DNA of 9,422 nucleotides, taken from NCBI GenBank assembly GCA_946482625.1, contig CAMLSH010000106.1:1-9422 (forward strand), in the 5' to 3' direction. The position numbers and the translations under genes were made by a program. The notes under the pieces were generated by a model. The model was not told the origin of the DNA. It did not search any database and was given only the letters and a program-made list of their open reading frames with translations. Origin of the DNA: an uncultured Opitutaceae bacterium (GTDB lineage: Bacteria > Verrucomicrobiota > Verrucomicrobiae > Opitutales > Opitutaceae). Positions 1-8,670 of the stretch are shown here, piece after piece (position 1 is the stretch's first letter; every line of letters begins with the position of its first letter).

Positions 1-911
1 GCGCATTCCCGCGTCGAGAGCGACAATTCCACCTCTTGGCTGAATAGACGGAACGCACACACCGTCTGCACCAGATCGCGTTCGTCGAACGGCGTCACCG
101 CGATATCCCCACCCTCGTGCGGACGCAGACGCGGGAACGAGAGGCTGTACCGTGTCTGCCAATACGTTTTCTCCAGATAACGAAGATGCAGTCCCACGAA
201 CCACGCATCGGTCCGCCAGTCGCTCAAACCGAAGAGCGCGCCCAGCCCGATTTTTTTCACGCCCGCACGCCCCAACCGGTCCGGCGTCTCCAGCCTGTAA
301 GCGATGTCCGCCTTTGGTCCACTCAGGTGGTGCTTCGGATACACCGCGGGATCGTAGGTTTCTTGGTACACCAGCACCGCGCTCAACCCTTCTTCCACGA
401 GCGCCCTATAGTCGTCTTGGTCGAGCGGCTGCACTTCGAGGGACAAGCTGGAAAAACGTTCGCGCAGAATGCGCAAGGCGTTCGCCAGATAAGCGCGCCC
501 CACGCGACCCGACTCGCCGGTGACTAGCAGGATGTGGTCAAAACCATGCGCCTTCAAAACCTCAGCGTCCGCGATGATCTCCGCATCGCTCAGCACTTTT
601 CGCGGGATTCGATTTTGCGCGCTGAAGCCGCAGTACGTGCAGACGTTCGCACACACATTCGAAAGATACATCGGCGCATAGAGCTGCATCGTGCGGCCAA
701 AGCGTTCGACCGTCAGCCGATGACTGAGCTGCGCCATTTCCTCCAGAAACGGCCGCGCCGCCGGCGAGAGCAACGCCTGCAAATCATCGAGCGTCAGCCC
801 GGCGCGAACGCGCCCGAGCGCCCGCCGCACATCGGCGGCCGTCTTGGCGCGAATCGACCCTCCGGTCGCAGCGAAATCGTGACGCTTCCAGCTCTCGTAA
901 AACGTGTTCAT
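1..911 (-). CDS. thiH: 2-iminoacetate synthase ThiH (C-terminus beyond window)
   Basis: Radical SAM enzyme that cleaves tyrosine to p-cresol and dehydroglycine (2-iminoacetate), the glycine-derived precursor used by ThiG for the thiazole. The reading frame opens at ATG 911 (protein starts MNTFYESWKRHDF) and stays open to the window edge, giving about 303 residues. E. coli ThiH is about 377 aa, so roughly the last fifth is missing. Residues 78-96 read YAPMYLSNVCANVCTYCGF and hold the CxxxCxxC iron-sulfur ligands C87, C91 and C94 at nearly the same position as in E. coli ThiH. Further on, VTGES and VYQETYDP match the family. It is the last visible gene of the thi operon, 48 bp after thiG, and that gap holds a repeat structure. 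No clear Shine-Dalgarno sequence precedes ATG 911. Having ThiH rather than ThiO implies an oxygen-independent glycine-imine route; that is family knowledge. Confidence 0.96.
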   Translation of the reverse strand, partial: MNTFYESWKRHDFAATGGSIRAKTAADVRRALGRVRAGLTLDDLQALLSPAARPFLEEMAQLSHRLTVERFGRTMQLYAPMYLSNVCANVCTYCGFSAQNRIPRKVLSDAEIIADAEVLKAHGFDHILLVTGESGRVGRAYLANALRILRERFSSLSLEVQPLDQDDYRALVEEGLSAVLVYQETYDPAVYPKHHLSGPKADIAYRLETPDRLGRAGVKKIGLGALFGLSDWRTDAWFVGLHLRYLEKTYWQTRYSLSFPRLRPHEGGDIAVTPFDERDLVQTVCAFRLFSQEVELSLSTREC

Positions 912-924
912 CTCAGCGTCTTTT

Positions 925-963
925 CATAGGTCCTATAGATCTCATAAGTCCCATAGGACCTAT
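925..963. repeat. Degenerate 9-bp tandem repeats forming an inverted repeat between thiG and thiH
   Basis: Read on the plus strand from 925, the sequence falls into consecutive 9-mers CATAGGTCC, TATAGATCT, CATAAGTCC and CATAGGACC, then a partial TAT. On the minus strand this gives units like GGACCTATG. The first and last units also make a perfect 11-bp inverted repeat: ATAGGTCCTAT (926-936) against ATAGGACCTAT (953-963), with a 16-nt loop. The last arm contains the thiG stop codon (960-962). As RNA it would form a hairpin in the thiG-thiH gap. It is AT-richer than its surroundings. Function unknown; possibilities are an mRNA processing or stability element, or a dispersed intergenic repeat. 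Confidence 0.75.
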
Positions 964-1778
964 CTTCCGTTTCCGCCTCCGACTCCGGCCTCCGCCAAAA
1001 ACGCCGTCAGCGGTGAAGTCGCCTCCGCCTTCAACTCCGCTCCGCGCGCCGCCAAACCGGCCTCATACCCAAGCCGTCCCGCTTGTACCGCCAGCTTGAA
1101 CGCCAAGCCCATCGCCACCGGATCGGCCGCCGCTGCGATCGCCGTATTCACAAGCACCGCGTCCGCCCCCATCTCCAACGCCGCAGCCGCATGCGAGGGC
1201 GCGCCGAGTCCGGCATCGATCACAACCGGCACACGCGCCTGCGCGATGATGATTTCCAAAAACGCCCGCGACTCCAAGCCACGGTTGCTACCGATGGGCG
1301 CGCCGAGCGGCATCACTGCCGCTGCTCCGGCTTCTTCGAGCCGCTTGCACAACACCGGATCGGCGTGGACGTACGGCAGCACCATGAAACCGCGTTTCAC
1401 CAGCTCACGCGTGGCGAGCAACGTTTCCACGGGATCGGGCATCAGGTATTTCGGATCAGGATGGATTTCGAGTTTCACCCAGTGCGTCTCCATCGCCTCG
1501 CGCGCAAGCTCTGCCGCGAGCACCGCTTCCTTGGCGTCTCGCACGCCCGAAGTATTCGGCAACAGGCGACACTGATCGCGGTCGATGTGGGTGAGGATGT
1601 CGTCAACCGCTCCATCGGTACGCACGCGTCGCAACGCCACCGTCACCAGCTGGGAACCGGACGCGGCGATGCTCCGGGACATCGTCGCTCCCGAGCTATA
1701 TTTACCTGTGCCGAGAAACAGCCGTGAGGAAAATTCCACACCTGCAATCACAAGAGGCTGGGTGATGAATGGGGTCAT
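960..1778 (-). CDS. thiG: Thiazole synthase ThiG
   Basis: TIM-barrel enzyme that condenses 1-deoxyxylulose 5-phosphate, dehydroglycine (from ThiH here) and sulfur from ThiS thiocarboxylate into the thiazole phosphate. The 272-aa product starts at ATG 1778 ([19 protein letters not shown]), a usual length. Seen motifs: FLGTGKY (21-27), the Schiff-base lysine K102 in [27 protein letters not shown], the phosphate-binding [12 protein letters not shown], and [14 protein letters not shown] followed by [12 protein letters not shown] near the end. The ATG overlaps the thiE stop as ATGA, so translation is probably coupled. The frame stays open upstream across thiE as far as 2243, but that extension has no ThiG homology and belongs to the shadow frame. 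The protein ends in a glycine-rich tail, GVGGGNGR. Confidence 0.97.
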   Translation of the reverse strand: MTPFITQPLVIAGVEFSSRLFLGTGKYSSGATMSRSIAASGSQLVTVALRRVRTDGAVDDILTHIDRDQCRLLPNTSGVRDAKEAVLAAELAREAMETHWVKLEIHPDPKYLMPDPVETLLATRELVKRGFMVLPYVHADPVLCKRLEEAGAAAVMPLGAPIGSNRGLESRAFLEIIIAQARVPVVIDAGLGAPSHAAAALEMGADAVLVNTAIAAAADPVAMGLAFKLAVQAGRLGYEAGLAARGAELKAEATSPLTAFLAEAGVGGGNGR

Positions 1779-2422
1779 GTCTTCAAAGCCTGCTGCCAGG
1801 CCGCGTTTAAGTTTTGGAAGTTGTCCTGGATGGGTCCGGGGCCATAGAGCGCCGACGTCACTGCCGCCCCCATCGCTCCGCTCGCGCGTACTTCCGGTAG
1901 ATCGCCCGCCATGATACCGCCAATCGCCCACGCCGGCAGACCGTCGAGCTGCGCCACCAGCGCCGCCACGCCCCGTGGGCCAAGCACGGGCGCGAGATTT
2001 TCTTTCGTCGTCGTGAAGCGCCACGGGCCGATTCCGACATAGTCCAGGCAGTTTGCCCGGATCGCCCGGCGCGCGTCCTTCTCGTCGTTGATCGTCCCGC
2101 CAAGAATCATGTCGCGCCCCATCGCCCTGCGAGCTTCGCTCCACAGCCCATCGGTCTTCCCAAGGTGCACGCCGTGCGCGTTCGCCGCGACGGCCACATC
2201 GACATCGTCGTTCACGATGCAAACCGCGTCGTATTGGCGGCACAACGACGCGATCAATCCAGCCGTGTGCAGTCGCTCCTGCGCACTCGCCCGTTTCATG
2301 CGCACCTGAATCCAGCGAGCGCCCGCCATCAACAATTGCACCGCCTGCTCAAGATGGGAGATTTCGATGCCGTCCCGCGTGAGACACATCAACGGATGAC
2401 GCTGGGAAGGATCAAGTGGCAT
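1775..2422 (-). CDS. thiE: Thiamine phosphate synthase ThiE
   Basis: Joins HMP-pyrophosphate to thiazole phosphate to give thiamine phosphate. From ATG 2422 the product is 215 aa, close to E. coli ThiE (211). Visible family motifs: QVRMK (Q39, R41, K43) for substrate phosphate binding, [22 protein letters not shown] (70-91) with the metal-binding N71/D72 region, GPWRFTTTK (132-140), and AIGGI (166-170). The segment [12 protein letters not shown] replaces the common IGxSxH motif, and [17 protein letters not shown] resembles Bacteroidota ThiE more than the E. coli or Bacillus enzyme; this comparison is from memory. The start overlaps the upstream TenI-like gene by 11 bp and has no obvious Shine-Dalgarno sequence. 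An in-frame GTG at 2458 would add 12 residues and overlap more. The stop overlaps the thiG start as ATGA. Confidence 0.95.
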   Translation of the reverse strand: MPLDPSQRHPLMCLTRDGIEISHLEQAVQLLMAGARWIQVRMKRASAQERLHTAGLIASLCRQYDAVCIVNDDVDVAVAANAHGVHLGKTDGLWSEARRAMGRDMILGGTINDEKDARRAIRANCLDYVGIGPWRFTTTKENLAPVLGPRGVAALVAQLDGLPAWAIGGIMAGDLPEVRASGAMGAAVTSALYGPGPIQDNFQNLNAAWQQALKT

Positions 2423-3065
2423 GGTAAGCGATGGCTGATTGGATTTCGGTGAACGCACGCACCGGATCGGGCGATTGCCAGATCGCCCCTAGCGTCGCCA
2501 CACCGTCGAAACCGAAGTTGCGGCAACGCGGCGCATTCGCCGCCGTGAGCCCGCCCAGCGCGATGACCTGCGTGTGTTTTTGAGTCGGCGTACGATGCCG
2601 CAGCAGGTGATAAAGTTCGTTCAGACTGAGCATGCCGTTGGGACCGTGACCCTGCTTGGAGATCGAGGGAAAGACCGGCCCCAGCAGCACCGAATCATAA
2701 CGTCCCAGCGACGCCCGCAACGTCGCTAGGTCATGACACGAACGGCTCGCCACCCCGTGCGGCCCGATGCGGTCCAGTCCGTGGAAAGGCGCCATCGACA
2801 CCGCCGGCGGCTCCAACAGCGCCGTGCCATCGTCGCGCCAATGCCGACCGCCCAGCTTGAGTTCGTCGACGAGTTCGTGGTGCTGATGCAGCACCAGCCG
2901 CGACCGCCAGCGCTCGGGCAGCTTGCCAAGCCAATCCGCCAGTTTTTCCCGGGACCAGTTAGGTTTACGAACATGATAACGCTCCAGCCCCGCCGCCAAC
3001 ATCGCCATGAGCACGGGCACTTCCCGCGCTTCATCGCCCTCCGGAGAAATCACGATTAGTTTCAT
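2412..3065 (-). CDS. TenI/ThiE-superfamily protein (second thiamine phosphate synthase-like)
   Basis: A 217-aa TIM-barrel protein of the ThiE/TenI superfamily, starting MKLIVISPEG at ATG 3065. Motifs: YHVRKP (30-35), LVLHQHHEL (57-65), SRSCH (107-111), LLGPVFPSISKQGHG (127-141), ALGGL (169-173) and a late GVATLGAIW. The pattern closely recalls the second ThiE-like protein of Bacteroidota thi operons (HLRKP, SCSCHS, SKQGY). At the place where B. subtilis TenI carries its catalytic histidine (GHVF, H122 by memory), this protein has GPVF, as in ThiE. Tautomerase activity is therefore not supported by that residue, while the ThiE QxRxK motif is also altered. It may be a thiazole tautomerase, a second synthase or an accessory protein. 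It lies 40 bp after thiS and overlaps thiE by 11 bp. In-frame codons reach back to 3134, but that would overlap thiS and lacks homology. Confidence 0.85.
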   Translation of the reverse strand: MKLIVISPEGDEAREVPVLMAMLAAGLERYHVRKPNWSREKLADWLGKLPERWRSRLVLHQHHELVDELKLGGRHWRDDGTALLEPPAVSMAPFHGLDRIGPHGVASRSCHDLATLRASLGRYDSVLLGPVFPSISKQGHGPNGMLSLNELYHLLRHRTPTQKHTQVIALGGLTAANAPRCRNFGFDGVATLGAIWQSPDPVRAFTEIQSAIAYHAT

Positions 3066-3105
3066 GGTGAAATTTTTTATCAGCCTTTGCGCCCGCAGAC
3101 CCACC

Positions 3106-5476
<2,371 letters not shown>

Positions 5477-5505
5477 AAAGTGAGCCGCAGAGAGTCCCCG
5501 CTTCA

Positions 5506-5529
5506 GAAAATTTTCAACTGAAAATTTTC
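5506..5529. repeat. AT-rich 24-bp palindrome upstream of thi riboswitch
   Basis: A perfect inverted repeat with arms GAAAATTTTCA and TGAAAATTTTC around a 2-bp centre (AC). Each arm itself contains the self-complementary 10-mer GAAAATTTTC, so it can also be read as two direct copies 4 bp apart. It stands out against GC-rich surroundings. It lies 18 bp beyond the stop of the ATP-grasp-like gene and about 30 bp before the TPP aptamer, so it may be a regulator-binding site, a promoter upstream element or a transcript-end hairpin. It lacks the GC-rich stem of a normal intrinsic terminator, and no convincing -10/-35 pair was found next to it. Confidence 0.7.
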
Positions 5530-5547
5530 CCAGCCCCTTAACATCTT

Positions 5548-6957
5548 TCACCCAACAATAGCGCACGGCAGCAGCGCCGCGTCCTGCATGCCGTGGATAA
5601 TTTTTTTATCCGGCGGACAAAACGTCGCGAGCGCACCGCTCAACACGGCTTTGCCACCGAGATTAAAATAGTAGGGGCAAAGACGTAGTCGCCCGTCCAC
5701 TTCACGCACCTGTTGCTCGCGATCAAAGACGCTGTGCTTCACGCGGCGCGGTTTTTTGTACTCCTGCAAAATATGCAGATTTGTCGGAGCATCCTTGATC
5801 GCGATGTCCACACCCGTCTGCCACTCTTCGCGCGAGCAATCGCTGCCGAGCACCACGCTGCGCGCTCCCCACGCCGTCTCGTGAAACCCGCTTATCTTGA
5901 TGATGAGATCGCGCTCCTTCTGCGACGCACCGCCGAGCTGCGCCCAGTTCGTCAACGCCCTTCCACCCACGCGCGGGCCATCGAGCAACGCTCCCGGCGG
6001 CAGCGGCGCCGGATCGACGACCCACGACGGCGGGATGAGTTGCTTGAGCAATTTCAAAGAACGTCCGCTGAGCGTCTCCGCCCAAAAATCTGCCAGCAGG
6101 TGATGATGAAAAAGCGCGAGTCCGAGCTTCTCCTCTTGGAAATGCCGCATCGGCGGCGCGATCACGACCTCACCCGCCTGCCAGGCTTCGAAGAAGAAAT
6201 TCGCGGTGCGGATGTTCGCCAGATCGAAGAGCTCGAAAAAGCGGTAGATGATATCGATCTTCTCGGGGTTTCCTTCGACGTCGAAGCACAACGAACTGCC
6301 CAGCGGAAAAATATCCTCAGGATCGAGGCAAAACACCCGCTTGCCGAGTCGCTGCAGTTGCTCCGCGAGCCAGTGCATCTCCGGGCGGTACGTCGCCGCC
6401 TCATCGCTCACCACGAGCGCGATCAACGGATTCCGCACATCCGAGCGCAGCGCCGCGAGTGAGTCATAAAAGCCCCGGATCATCGCGTCGCCGACGCCCA
6501 GTATCGACGGATCGGTGACATCCTTGGCGCCACCGTAGAGCCGGTTCAAAAACGCCGTGAGCCCGATGCCTCCCGGGACCGAATCGAGCTCGGTCATCAC
6601 AAAACCCTCATCCGTCAGCAGTAGATCGGGCCGGAGCACAGTAGGAAACGCTCCGCGGTTCTTCGGATCGCGCGCGTGCTGTACGAGCACCGCCGGCTTT
6701 CCCCGATCGAGATAATCCGCCACCCACGGCGCGAGCAGCGGCTTGTTGCGCAGCAGGTTTTTCCCCGCGACTGAGCGCAGATAAAGCGTCTCCAGCGCCT
6801 GGTGATACTCCATGCACGCCGCGCCGATGGCTTCGAGCTGGGCCAGCTGCTCGGCCGTCAACGGCCAGGCCGTGGGCGAGAGCTGCCAGGTTTTGTCTTC
6901 AAAGAGCGGTTGCGAGGCGAGCGAGGCGCGGATCGTTTCGTAGGCGAGTTCGGGCAT
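5548..6957 (-). CDS. Uncharacterised protein, circularly permuted ATP-grasp / glutathionylspermidine synthase-like
   Basis: A 469-aa soluble protein with no signal peptide or membrane segment. I do not recognise a named family member. The pattern fits the circularly permuted ATP-grasp / glutathionylspermidine synthase group: VLRPDLLLTDEGFVMTELD (108-125) followed by PGGIG (128-132); KIDIIYRFFELFDL (233-246), recalling the VDvVyRR element; then KISGFHETAWGARSVVLG (354-371), a W-containing segment (CSREEW, 374-379) and ILQEY (396-400), which resemble the nucleotide-binding lysine, glycine loop and hinge. The C-terminal LCPYYFNLGGKAVLSGALAT (426-445) fits a metal/ATP end region. It could ligate an amine or amino acid to a carboxylate, but the substrate cannot be read from sequence. 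ATG 6957 has AAGGG 9 nt upstream. It lies 89 bp after the methyltransferase gene and before the riboswitch, so it is not part of the TPP-controlled unit. Confidence 0.9.
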   Translation of the reverse strand: MPELAYETIRASLASQPLFEDKTWQLSPTAWPLTAEQLAQLEAIGAACMEYHQALETLYLRSVAGKNLLRNKPLLAPWVADYLDRGKPAVLVQHARDPKNRGAFPTVLRPDLLLTDEGFVMTELDSVPGGIGLTAFLNRLYGGAKDVTDPSILGVGDAMIRGFYDSLAALRSDVRNPLIALVVSDEAATYRPEMHWLAEQLQRLGKRVFCLDPEDIFPLGSSLCFDVEGNPEKIDIIYRFFELFDLANIRTANFFFEAWQAGEVVIAPPMRHFQEEKLGLALFHHHLLADFWAETLSGRSLKLLKQLIPPSWVVDPAPLPPGALLDGPRVGGRALTNWAQLGGASQKERDLIIKISGFHETAWGARSVVLGSDCSREEWQTGVDIAIKDAPTNLHILQEYKKPRRVKHSVFDREQQVREVDGRLRLCPYYFNLGGKAVLSGALATFCPPDKKIIHGMQDAALLPCAIVG

Positions 6958-6982
6958 GGAACGAAACCCTTACAGCTGGCCC

Positions 6983-7030
6983 AATGCCGATTTTCCGCAA
7001 TCCCGACGTGCGAAACGTTTCCGCGGCATT
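6983..7030. repeat. Inverted repeat in the gap before the ATP-grasp-like gene
   Basis: AATGCCG (6983-6989) and CGGCATT (7024-7030) are perfect 7-bp inverted arms around a 34-nt loop. The loop contains the palindrome GAAACGTTTC. It occupies most of the 89-bp gap between the methyltransferase stop and the ATP-grasp-like start. There is no U-tract after it, so an intrinsic terminator is not supported. It may be a weak RNA structure or chance. Confidence 0.35.
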
Positions 7031-7046
7031 TTCTTCAACGCGCTCC

Positions 7047-8207
7047 TCACTCCACGCGAAGAATGTACCCGCGCAGATATTCGCTCTCCGGCATCGTCAC
7101 GAGCACCGGATGGTCCGGCGGCTGGTGACAAAACTGCATGACCTGCACACGCCGTTTCGCATCGGCAGCCGCTTCGGCCAGCACGTCGCGCAACTGAGCG
7201 TCCTGCATATGATGAGAGCACGTATACGTCGCCAAGATCCCTCCCGGCGTCAGCCGCTGCATCGCGCGCAGATTGATTTCCTTGTACCCACGCAACGCCC
7301 CTTCGAGCGCGCTCTTCGATTTCGCGAACGGCGGCGGATCGAGCACGATCAGGTCCCACGTATCGTCACCGCGTTCGGGCGCGTTGAAAAAATCGAAAAC
7401 GTTGGCCACCGCGAAATCTGCTTTCACGCCAGCTCGCTCGGCGTTGCGTTTCGCTTGGGCAATCGCGTCTTCCGCGCTGTCGAGTCCCAGCACGCTGGCC
7501 GCACCCGCCTTCGCGCAGTGCAACGCAAACGGCCCTTGATTACAGAACGCATCGAGCACCCGCCGACCCGCCGCGTAACGCGAAACCACGACGTGCTGCG
7601 TGCGTTGATCGAGGTAAAATCCCGTTTTCTGCCCATGCTGCAGATCGAGCCAGTACTCAAATCCGTCGATCTTCACCCAACGCGGCTCCCATGCTTTGCC
7701 ACTGAGCGTCGAAACTTCCTGCACGAGTCCTTCGAGACGGCGGATCGGCGCATCGTTGCGAAAAATGATCTCCGTCGGCTTCACCAGCTCCATGAGCAAC
7801 CGCCCGATCACCTCGCGACGTTTCTCCATGGCGAGGGTCTGAATCTGCGCCACAAGCGTTTCGCCAAACTGATCGACCACGATTCCCGGCAAGTCGTCCG
7901 ATTCGGACCAAACCAGCCGCCTCGTCGCCGCACCAGGACCACGCCGCGCCAGCGCCCGCCCAATCGCCCCGCGCAGATAAGCCTCGTCCAACTGAACCGC
8001 TTCGCGACTCAACCGCCGCCAGCAGATCTGCGACCTGCTGTTGTAAATCCCGCTTCCCAGAAACCGCCCTGCACGATCCCGGCATTCGACCACTTCGCCA
8101 TCGTGTTCCGGCGAGAGCAGTTCCTCCACTTCGTTGGCGAAAACCCACGGGTGTCCCGTGAGCACGCGAGCTTTTACGTTGGGTTTGAGCTTAAGCGAAG
8201 CGGGCAT
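7047..8207 (-). CDS. Class I SAM-dependent rRNA methyltransferase, RlmI-like (PUA domain)
   Basis: Cytoplasmic RNA methyltransferase of the RlmI/YccW family; E. coli RlmI (396 aa) makes m5C1962 in 23S rRNA. This 386-aa protein has an N-terminal PUA domain (about 1-75, with TGHPWVFANEV at 17-27), a linker with ESDDLPGIVVDQFG (102-115), and a Rossmann methyltransferase domain. Seen there: GQKTGFYLDQR (192-202), SAM motif I VLDAFCNQGPFAL (217-229) with acidic D243, motif IV VLDPPPFAKSK (288-298), and TYTCSHHM (327-334) with candidate catalytic C330. The tail HQPPDHPVLVTMPESEYLRG matches RlmI. Motif I reads NQGP where E. coli has YTGG. The target base is inferred from the family only. Starts at ATG 8207, 44 bp after the small membrane gene, possibly the same transcript. 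The Shine-Dalgarno sequence is weak. Confidence 0.92.
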   Translation of the reverse strand: MPASLKLKPNVKARVLTGHPWVFANEVEELLSPEHDGEVVECRDRAGRFLGSGIYNSRSQICWRRLSREAVQLDEAYLRGAIGRALARRGPGAATRRLVWSESDDLPGIVVDQFGETLVAQIQTLAMEKRREVIGRLLMELVKPTEIIFRNDAPIRRLEGLVQEVSTLSGKAWEPRWVKIDGFEYWLDLQHGQKTGFYLDQRTQHVVVSRYAAGRRVLDAFCNQGPFALHCAKAGAASVLGLDSAEDAIAQAKRNAERAGVKADFAVANVFDFFNAPERGDDTWDLIVLDPPPFAKSKSALEGALRGYKEINLRAMQRLTPGGILATYTCSHHMQDAQLRDVLAEAAADAKRRVQVMQFCHQPPDHPVLVTMPESEYLRGYILRVE

Positions 8208-8251
8208 CGCCTCGCATCATCACATCCCGCGCCAGCCGGAGAAGCTAAATC

Positions 8252-8431
8252 TCAATGATGCGCGACATCCGCATCCGGCATGTGATGCAAATCGCCATTC
8301 TCATCCTCATACCACTCGGGTTTTTGGGAGAGCGACGAAACGAGCAAGTAGACGCCGGTGAAGTAGAAAGCCGCAAATACTGCAATTGCGATAACCATAA
8401 GGGGGTGGGTAACTGCGAAATTATGTAGCAT
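8252..8431 (-). CDS. Small single-pass membrane protein, 59 aa, unknown function
   Basis: A short reading frame with ATG 8431, stop TGA 8254-8252 and GAGAAGG just upstream (only 3 nt from ATG, close for a Shine-Dalgarno site). The protein begins MLHNFAVTHP. It then has one hydrophobic segment of about 20 residues (roughly 11-31, LMVIAIAVFAAFYFTGVYLL) and a polar tail, KPEWYEDENGDLHHMPDADVAHH, acidic and rich in histidine. This membrane-anchor-plus-tail organisation and the codon use look like a real gene. I do not recognise a family. The 6-His/acidic tail might bind metal, which is a guess. An internal ATG at 8398 would remove part of the N-terminus. It is divergent from prfC and 44 bp upstream of the methyltransferase gene. 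Confidence 0.7.
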   Translation of the reverse strand: MLHNFAVTHPLMVIAIAVFAAFYFTGVYLLVSSLSQKPEWYEDENGDLHHMPDADVAHH

Positions 8432-8670
8432 AAACCTTCTCAGAAATCTACGGGCGTTTCAGGGAAAACCTTAATATTTTTCGCTGTTAAATTGCAGTAA
8501 GGATCATCCCCTAAATCCCGTCTCGATATCCTTCAGGAACGGGCGCCGCGCGCCTCGTCCGAAATCGCTCAGCACACCCACCTGCAAAGAGCGCACGCCG
8601 CCGATCGGCATTCACGCGAAAAATTTAGTCGTGCGTCCCGTTTCCCCCGGTACGTTCGCCCTCTTTTCCC
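8432..8670. other. Divergent intergenic region between small membrane gene and prfC
   Basis: 239 bp that must carry promoters for both directions. The left part (8440-8515) is AT-rich. The right part holds a small GC-rich hairpin (GGCGC/GCGCC, 8542-8554). The 30 bp before prfC are pyrimidine-rich (CTCTTTTCCC next to the ATG) and contain no Shine-Dalgarno sequence. I see no further reading frame or RNA gene here. Confidence 0.6.
8472..8500 (-). promoter_or_regulatory. Candidate promoter for the small membrane gene
   Basis: On the minus strand TTACTG (8500-8495) and ATATTA (8477-8472) are separated by 17 bp, in a locally AT-rich stretch about 40 bp before ATG 8431. The match to the sigma-70 consensus is partial, so this is only a candidate. 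Confidence 0.25.

Noticed and set aside
904..1575. 223-aa Ser/Ala-rich plus-strand reading frame
   Set aside because: Antisense to thiG with low-complexity Ala/Ser composition and no motif.
960..2243. 427-aa reading frame extending ThiG upstream over thiE
   Set aside because: Only the last 272 residues match ThiG. The N-terminal part is an arginine-rich shadow frame of thiE, and ATG 1778 gives the normal ThiG length.
6983..7030. Intrinsic terminator after the methyltransferase gene
   Set aside because: The arms are only 7 bp, the loop is 34 nt and there is no U-tract, so it is kept only as a low-confidence inverted repeat.
6984..8258. 424-aa plus-strand reading frame antisense to the methyltransferase gene
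   Set aside because: Composition is that of a shadow frame, and the opposite strand encodes clear RlmI-family motifs throughout.
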